Below, piece by piece: positions 6,739 through 10,839 of a DNA stretch of 10,839 bases; positions within the stretch are counted from its first letter, which is position 1; each line of letters starts with the position of its first letter. The stretch is taken from contig VXPN01000201.1 in the NCBI GenBank assembly GCA_009839535.1, positions 1 to 10,839 of the forward strand, read 5' to 3'. The notes beneath the pieces are model-generated. The model was given only the letters and a program-made list of their open reading frames with translations, had not been told where the DNA came from and searched no databases. The position numbers and the translations under genes were made by a program. The stretch is from Boseongicola sp. SB0662_bin_57. Lineage in GTDB: Bacteria > Pseudomonadota > Alphaproteobacteria > Rhodobacterales > Rhodobacteraceae.

Positions 6739-7160
6739 CGCCTGGACGAGACGCCTCTCCGCCCGCGATCGAGAAATGCGCCGCCATACTGATACGCGAC
6801 AGGAGGCTGCTCGTTGTCCGCAAGCTTGGCACCGACATCCTGATTTCGCCCGGCGGGAAAATCGAGCCGGGCGAGTCCCGGACCGACTGCCTGCGGCGGG
6901 AACTCGGCGAGGAGCTGGGCGTGAAGCTGACACGCGCCGAGTTTTTCGGGTCCTTCCGGAATCCCTCCGCATTCGAGCGCGGAGAGGTGTCGATTCACGC
7001 CTACCTGTGCGAAGTCTCTGGCGAGGTCTCGCCCCTGGCTGAAATCGAGGAGATCGCATGGGTCGCCGGTCCGGAATCCAGCCCGGATGTGCGGATCGGA
7101 TCGGTCTTCGCAGACTTCGTCATCCCGGCACTGGTCCGGGCCGAACTGATCGATGCCTGA
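6735..7160 (+). CDS. NUDIX hydrolase
   Basis: 141 residues. A complete Nudix box G-x5-E-x7-R-E-U-x-E-E-x-G-U runs from Gly41 to Val63 (GGKIEPGES... then RRELGEELGV), with Glu56, Glu59 and Glu60 as metal ligands. The family hydrolyses nucleoside diphosphates linked to another group; MutT-like members turn NTPs into NMPs plus pyrophosphate. The start ATG overlaps the PP-loop stop by 4 nt, and the end overlaps the next gene by 8 nt, so it is translationally coupled. Between a sulfur transferase and a LOG phosphoribohydrolase, a sensible role is trimming a thiolated guanine nucleotide (di- or triphosphate) to the monophosphate, the LOG substrate. It could alternatively be a self-protection enzyme that removes toxic thio-dGTP or thio-GTP from the pool. 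The family is certain; the substrate is inferred. Confidence 0.93.
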   Translation: MTPGRDASPPAIEKCAAILIRDRRLLVVRKLGTDILISPGGKIEPGESRTDCLRRELGEELGVKLTRAEFFGSFRNPSAFERGEVSIHAYLCEVSGEVSPLAEIEEIAWVAGPESSPDVRIGSVFADFVIPALVRAELIDA

Positions 7161-8091
7161 GGCCGGCGAACGGCGGGACGGGCGGCTCCGCATCGACATG
7201 GCGGCATTGCATCCCGCCCTGCAGCCGGACGGCACCGGCAGGTACCACGGCGACTGCCAGCGGCTGCGCGACGCCATCAAGGTGCAGCTTCGGGAAGCGA
7301 TGGAAATCGAGCATGAACTGTACCTGACGGCAAACGCCACGGCTGGACTGATGGTGGCGGTTGCGGGTCTTGCCCTCGACGGGATCAAGCTGAACCTGGA
7401 CGGGGCGCGATACCCCGGATACGCCCCCTTGCGGCGCCACGGCGCGGGCTTGCAGGTTCCCGGGACCGCCACGTTCCTGACACATGTCGATCCGCTGAGC
7501 GGTCGCGTGACGGAGCCGGCCGGGATTTCAGGGCTGAGCGTGGTTGACGCCTCGCAATCCTTCGGAACTGTCTGCCGGCACGCAGAAGCGTTCCGGGCCG
7601 ACGTCGTGATATCGGGCCTTCACAAGCATGCCGGCATTGCCGCGGGCGTCGGTGTGCTCGCGATCGGAAAGGATGCCGATTGCGCCGGCTTGCGGCGAGC
7701 TGCGGCCGCGGCCGAGCGAGGCACCGTCGCGCTGCCGGTCCTGGAAGGCGCGCTGGCCCGCTGTTCCGGGCATCGCCCGAAGCTCTTCAACCGCCTTGTG
7801 CTCAGCGTTCGCGACGACCTGATCCGACAGCTGGCGGATCGCGGGCTGGAGGTTCTGACGCCTGCCGGAGCAAACCTGCCGTTCGTCTGCCTGAAGGGCG
7901 AGCTTCCCAAGGATGTCGGGGTGCGATGCGCCTCGGCCGGATTCTCGGCCAAGCTCTTTCCCGAGGAAGGCGTCATGCGAATGTCCGGACACGCACCGGG
8001 GCGAAGCGACAGCCCGATGCTGGACCGCTCGGATTCGCTCGCGGACCTGCTCATGTCATTGACGCAGGAAGACGTTTGCGATGCCGGTTGA
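7153..8091 (+). CDS. Fold-type I PLP enzyme, probable sulfur-mobilising protein (YcfC-like)
   Basis: 312 residues, clearly shorter than ordinary cysteine desulfurases (about 400). It shows a class V aminotransferase pattern: ANATAGL at 60-66 (phosphate/ring region), VVDASQSFG at 130-138 with Asp132 for the pyridine nitrogen and Gln135 for the PLP oxygen, and SGLHKHAG at 154-161 with Lys158 as the likely Schiff-base lysine. The small C-terminal domain is compact. Cysteines are at 35, 141, 177, 204, 246, 259 and 309; 246 or 259 could carry a persulfide, but no canonical desulfurase loop is visible. It is translationally coupled to the NUDIX gene (8-nt overlap) and the exporter (11-nt overlap). 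In E. amylovora, YcfC supplies sulfur to YcfA, and I infer the same partnership. A true aminotransferase or cysteine/selenocysteine lyase role remains possible. The fold is quite sure, the reaction inferred. Confidence 0.8.
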   Translation: MPEAGERRDGRLRIDMAALHPALQPDGTGRYHGDCQRLRDAIKVQLREAMEIEHELYLTANATAGLMVAVAGLALDGIKLNLDGARYPGYAPLRRHGAGLQVPGTATFLTHVDPLSGRVTEPAGISGLSVVDASQSFGTVCRHAEAFRADVVISGLHKHAGIAAGVGVLAIGKDADCAGLRRAAAAAERGTVALPVLEGALARCSGHRPKLFNRLVLSVRDDLIRQLADRGLEVLTPAGANLPFVCLKGELPKDVGVRCASAGFSAKLFPEEGVMRMSGHAPGRSDSPMLDRSDSLADLLMSLTQEDVCDAG

Positions 8092-8977
8092 TTCCCCGCG
8101 CACAGGGGTGGCCGTGGCCTTTGCGGGAGCGCTTCTGCTCAGCCTTGACACGTTGCTCCTGCGCGGGATCGACGGACATTTCCTGACGGTTGCCTTTTGG
8201 CGCGGCCTGCTGATGGGCCTGTCGGCGATGCTGTTCATGCTCTTGCTGCGGCGTCGCAGGCACCCGGCATTCGGCCCAGTCCGCAGCCCCGGCGGACTTG
8301 CGGTTGCGGGACTGTACGGACTTGCCTCGGTCTTCTTTGTCCTCGGCGTGGCGTTCACGTCCGTTGCGAACCTGCTCGTGATCGTCGCGACGGCACCGTT
8401 ATGGGCAGCGCTTGCATCGTCCCTGTTCCTGCGTGAGGTCATCGCGTCGAGCACATGGGTGGCGATGGCTTGCGGACTGGCAGGCGTGTGCGTTGTCGTC
8501 CTGCCGGGCCTCGGCGCGAGCCATGCGGCGGGCGATGCCTTCGCGCTTGCAACGGCGCTGTGCATGGCCGGCGCGTTCACGATGTCGCGCCGGGTGCAGG
8601 AACCGCTTGGCCTTGCGCCGTCGTTGGGAGGCGGGATGTCGGCCATCGTCCTTGCGCCCTTTGTTCCCGCGTTCGGCTTCGAGACCCGCGACCAGACAGT
8701 CCTGATGGCCTTGGAAGGTGCGGCCCTCATGCCAGTTGCCCTGGGCCTGGTCGCGCTTGCGCCGCGTTACCTGCCAGCCCCTCAGGTCGGACTGTTCCTG
8801 TTGCTGGAAACCGCGCTGGGTCCGCTTTGGGTCTGGCTGTTCATCGGTGAAACCCCGAGCGCGAACGCTGCTCTGGGCGGGGTCGTCGTCGTGTCGGCCC
8901 TGGCTGTGCATTCGCTTCTCTGCCTTCGGTCACTGCCGCGCGATCTTCGGACGCGGAACGTCCCGGATCCGGATTGA
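8081..8977 (+). CDS. EamA/DMT-family transporter, probable exporter of the pathway product
   Basis: 298 residues with about ten hydrophobic segments and two EamA halves, typical of the drug/metabolite transporter superfamily in the inner membrane. The first half includes LLSLDTLLLRGIDG and FWRGLLMGLSAMLFMLLL, followed by an RRRRHP cytoplasmic loop; VANLLVIVATAPLWAALASSLFLRE is the conserved end of an EamA repeat, matched in the second half by VGLFLLLETALGPLWVWLFIGE. The start overlaps the PLP gene by 11 nt, making it the last gene of the operon. Efflux of the toxic product or self-resistance is the likely role, as expected for an antimetabolite cluster. No terminator is obvious downstream. 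The family is sure; the cargo is inferred. Confidence 0.92.
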   Translation: MPVDSPRTGVAVAFAGALLLSLDTLLLRGIDGHFLTVAFWRGLLMGLSAMLFMLLLRRRRHPAFGPVRSPGGLAVAGLYGLASVFFVLGVAFTSVANLLVIVATAPLWAALASSLFLREVIASSTWVAMACGLAGVCVVVLPGLGASHAAGDAFALATALCMAGAFTMSRRVQEPLGLAPSLGGGMSAIVLAPFVPAFGFETRDQTVLMALEGAALMPVALGLVALAPRYLPAPQVGLFLLLETALGPLWVWLFIGETPSANAALGGVVVVSALAVHSLLCLRSLPRDLRTRNVPDPD

Positions 8978-9258
8978 GTTCTGGCAATGGATCATTCTTC
9001 ACAGACGAGCGTGACGTGTGCTAGCCCCTGGTTGTCGTTTCTGGCCCTGTCCGACCTGTTTTCGCCGGTCGCCGCACTTTGCCTTGATCCCGCCGAGCGT
9101 GGTCACGCGATCCGTTGCTGCCTCGGTCAAGCAACATTGCGGACTCTGGCCAGCAACATTCGCGTTCAACGTCATCCGCAAGAGCTTGGCTGCCAAGTTG
9201 CCAAGAAAGACGTTCATCGCGTCATGCGCAAAGGGCCAGGAAAGAATCCGCTCGCGCG
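8978..9258. other. Intergenic stretch between exporter and methyltransferase genes
   Basis: About 280 bp with no convincing gene. The methyltransferase frame stays open back to TTG at 9115, but that part is Ser/Arg/Gln-rich and unlike the rest. No clear terminator or promoter was found. Overlapping frames on both strands lack any family signature. Confidence 0.4.
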
Positions 9259-10389
9259 ATGGTCTGCAGACCAAAGGCGCCCGAAACTGGAAGTCTCATC
9301 GTTCATCCAGAATCGGTGGTTCCCGGAATCGGAGTCAATGCGGAATTCATGCTCATCGCGAAGGGTTGGAAAACCGCAGGATTCGGGTCGCTCGGCCAAT
9401 TCTTGGGCGAGACACTGGAGTTTCACTTTCGTCCTGAGGAGCAATTGGCAGTGAACATCGATTCAGGACTTCCGCACGGCCAATGCACAAGCCGCCGTAT
9501 CCCGTCATTGAACGACAGTCCTTTGGGCAAGCGATCATTTCCGACGTGGCATTTTGCCATGATGAATGATGTTTGCCGGAATCAGGCAATTGAACATTCG
9601 ATCCGTGATGCCGGCGTGACCGGGAAAACGGTGTTCGAGATTGGTACCGGGGCGGGACTGACCGCGATGCTCTTTGCAAAGCACGGTGCACGACACGTTT
9701 ACACCTGCGAGGTTGATGAACAGCTCTACGACGTCGCGCGCGAGGCGATCCGCACTAACGGTCTGGAAGAGCATGTCACGATCATCCCCGCATCAAGCAC
9801 CGAAATTGCCGAAGGGGGCGGGCTCGATGTTGTCCCCGACGTAGTGTTCACTGAAACGCTGGATTGCGGCGTTGTTGGAGAAGGATTCTTCTCGATCGCC
9901 AAGGACATCCACCGTATCGCCGGACCGGAAACGATCATTCTGCCAGGCATGGTCGTGCAGTATGGGTATCTGATCAACTCCGATGACATACGTGGCCTCA
10001 ATGTCGCGCAAAACCGTCCTGACCTGGATCTTTCTCCAATCAACGGCCACTCAACATCATCTTACTATCCGGTGCGGCTGCCGGTTCATGCTTCGCGTTC
10101 GCTTTCTCCGTCATGCCAAGTTCGAAAGTACTCCTATGGTGAGCCGCAGCACGGGGCAGCAGCCTTCAGAATGGCCGCCTACCGTGACGGGACGTGCCAC
10201 GGGCTTCTGAGCTATTTTCACGCCTTCTACGGGAATCATGTCGTTTCCAACGACATTCGCGACGGCGGCCACTGGCACCAGGCGTTTCATCCGCTCGCAA
10301 CGCCATTTCTGGTGAAAGCCGGGCACACCTACGAATTCAACCTCGGTGACGACGGGAGCTTCTCCGTTGCCGAAACCAAGGAGGCTTGA
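9259..10389 (+). CDS. PRMT7-like arginine N-methyltransferase with N-terminal extension
   Basis: 376 residues from the ATG at 9259 (the frame is open from TTG at 9115; a later ATG at 9349 is also possible; no start has a strong ribosome site, so it is uncertain). From about residue 95 it follows the PRMT pattern: WHFAMMNDVCRNQAIEHSI, motif I VFEIGTGAGLTA (125-136), acidic CEVDEQ, the double-E loop FTETLDCGVVGEGF with Glu199 and Glu208 that holds the guanidino group, and the HW loop GGHWHQAFHPL (336-346). These are the residues that define SAM-dependent arginine methyltransferases, closest in form to PRMT7. The first roughly 90 residues are an extension I do not recognise. The protein is bacterial, so it may methylate a host protein, a peptide or free arginine; the PRMT-like SznE of streptozotocin biosynthesis methylates free arginine. 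Its stop is 1 nt before the next gene. The family is sure; the substrate is unknown. Confidence 0.85.
   Translation: MVCRPKAPETGSLIVHPESVVPGIGVNAEFMLIAKGWKTAGFGSLGQFLGETLEFHFRPEEQLAVNIDSGLPHGQCTSRRIPSLNDSPLGKRSFPTWHFAMMNDVCRNQAIEHSIRDAGVTGKTVFEIGTGAGLTAMLFAKHGARHVYTCEVDEQLYDVAREAIRTNGLEEHVTIIPASSTEIAEGGGLDVVPDVVFTETLDCGVVGEGFFSIAKDIHRIAGPETIILPGMVVQYGYLINSDDIRGLNVAQNRPDLDLSPINGHSTSSYYPVRLPVHASRSLSPSCQVRKYSYGEPQHGAAAFRMAAYRDGTCHGLLSYFHAFYGNHVVSNDIRDGGHWHQAFHPLATPFLVKAGHTYEFNLGDDGSFSVAETKEA
10378..10384 (+). promoter_or_regulatory. Ribosome binding site AAGGAGG before the last gene
   Basis: A full-strength Shine-Dalgarno inside the end of the methyltransferase gene, 6 nt before ATG at 10391. 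It fixes that ATG as the start rather than the in-frame start at 10346. Confidence 0.8.
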
Positions 10390-10390
10390 C

Positions 10391-10822
10391 ATGTCCGAAG
10401 GCGAAATCCTGGATCCCCGCGTCACACGCGACTTCTCGACCTCAAATCACGATTTGTGCCGGGACGCAGTGCTGGCATTCTGCGACAGCCCGCTCTGCCA
10501 CGACAACGAGCACCGTTACGAGGAGAATTACTACGGTCGGCGTTTGCGGCCACACGTTGTGAAGCATCTCGATTTTTCCCAGCCTTTGACCACGGAGCGC
10601 CTGGCCAGCTACGAGGCGTTTTCGGCAAACCGCATCCTGTTTGCGATGAACGAGGTGGACTTTCTCATGCTTCCCGGCGAAGGGCCTTGGGAGGAAGCAG
10701 CATTTCAGGCCGCTTATGCCGAGAGCCGCGCTGCGGCCGCTCATGTAGGCATGCCCTATCTCGAGCGGTTCCTGTTTGCCTTCCTGCCCCCGTTCCACTC
10801 TGAAGTGCAACACCTGATGTAG
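10391..10822 (+). CDS. Unrecognised 143-residue protein coupled to the PRMT-like gene
   Basis: I do not recognise this protein. It begins one base after the methyltransferase stop, with the strong AAGGAGG site, so the two are co-expressed. Residues 31-50 hold a cysteine/histidine/acid-rich stretch (FCDSPLCHDNEHRYEENYYG), and a HVVKHLDF motif follows. There is an aromatic and acidic second half (NEVDFLMLPGEGPW) and a helical Ala/Glu-rich part near 105-120. No signal peptide or membrane segment is seen. The Cys and His residues could bind a metal, but this is a guess. It might be a partner, substrate or downstream enzyme of the methyltransferase. The stop TAG at 10820-10822 leaves only 17 bases of window, so further genes of the unit may lie beyond. 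Confidence 0.75.
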   Translation: MSEGEILDPRVTRDFSTSNHDLCRDAVLAFCDSPLCHDNEHRYEENYYGRRLRPHVVKHLDFSQPLTTERLASYEAFSANRILFAMNEVDFLMLPGEGPWEEAAFQAAYAESRAAAAHVGMPYLERFLFAFLPPFHSEVQHLM

Positions 10823-10839
10823 TGTTGCGAGGCGTCGGA

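Noticed and set aside
5947..7059. 370-residue open frame on the minus strand under the LOG, PP-loop and NUDIX genes
   Set aside because: It is antisense to three genes with clear family motifs and its translation is low-complexity (Arg/Val/Asp-rich), as expected of a shadow frame in GC-rich DNA.
8999..9274. Transposase remnant in the gap before the methyltransferase gene
   Set aside because: Frames on both strands were read for transposase-like residues; none showed a DDE or known IS pattern, and no terminal inverted repeats were found.
1..10839. CRISPR arrays, tRNA or rRNA genes
   Set aside because: No regularly spaced direct repeats, tRNA T-loop patterns with matching stems, or rRNA-like sequence were noticed on either strand.

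Overview
The window looks like an accessory region of a high-GC proteobacterial chromosome. Start codons preceded by strong Shine-Dalgarno sites, a GcvA-type LysR regulator and the codon use of the central genes fit an alphaproteobacterium, but this is a style judgement and no marker gene settles it. Gene density is low on the left (two genes in about 4.3 kb), high in the middle (six genes in 4.7 kb) and moderate on the right. Base composition changes sharply, which points to a mosaic of transferred pieces.

Left part (1-4319): a minus-strand gene for a protein with a helix-hairpin-helix/GPD (base-excision glycosylase)-like core (594-1436), then about 1 kb without a recognisable gene. Next comes an AT-rich island (2483-3329) carrying a HEPN-type protein with an R-x4-H ribonuclease-like motif. 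It is split into two overlapping frames at a run of six A. About 1 kb of apparently gene-free DNA follows, with one strong hairpin.

Centre (4320-8977), the main discovery: a LysR-type regulator diverges from a tightly packed five-gene operon. The operon encodes a LOG-type nucleoside-monophosphate phosphoribohydrolase, a PP-loop (adenine nucleotide alpha-hydrolase-like) ATPase, a NUDIX hydrolase, a small fold-type I PLP enzyme of the class V aminotransferase/cysteine desulfurase type, and an EamA/DMT exporter. The last four reading frames overlap by 4, 8 and 11 nt, so co-expression is very likely. The combination PP-loop sulfur transferase + PLP sulfur-mobilising enzyme + exporter + LysR regulator matches the 6-thioguanine (ycf) pathway of Erwinia amylovora, where YcfA (PP-loop) and YcfC (PLP) replace the guanine oxygen by sulfur and YcfR (LysR type) activates the cluster. 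The NUDIX and LOG enzymes would convert a thiolated nucleotide to the monophosphate and then to the free base, which the EamA protein exports. I infer a thiopurine (6-thioguanine-like) antimetabolite cluster.

Right part (9259-10822): a second, probably separate two-gene unit with a PRMT7-like arginine methyltransferase carrying an unusual N-terminal extension, then a 143-residue protein I do not recognise, which has its own perfect Shine-Dalgarno site. PRMT homologues are uncommon in bacteria; one known context is methylation of free arginine in streptozotocin biosynthesis. The window ends just after this gene, so the rest of that unit is not visible.
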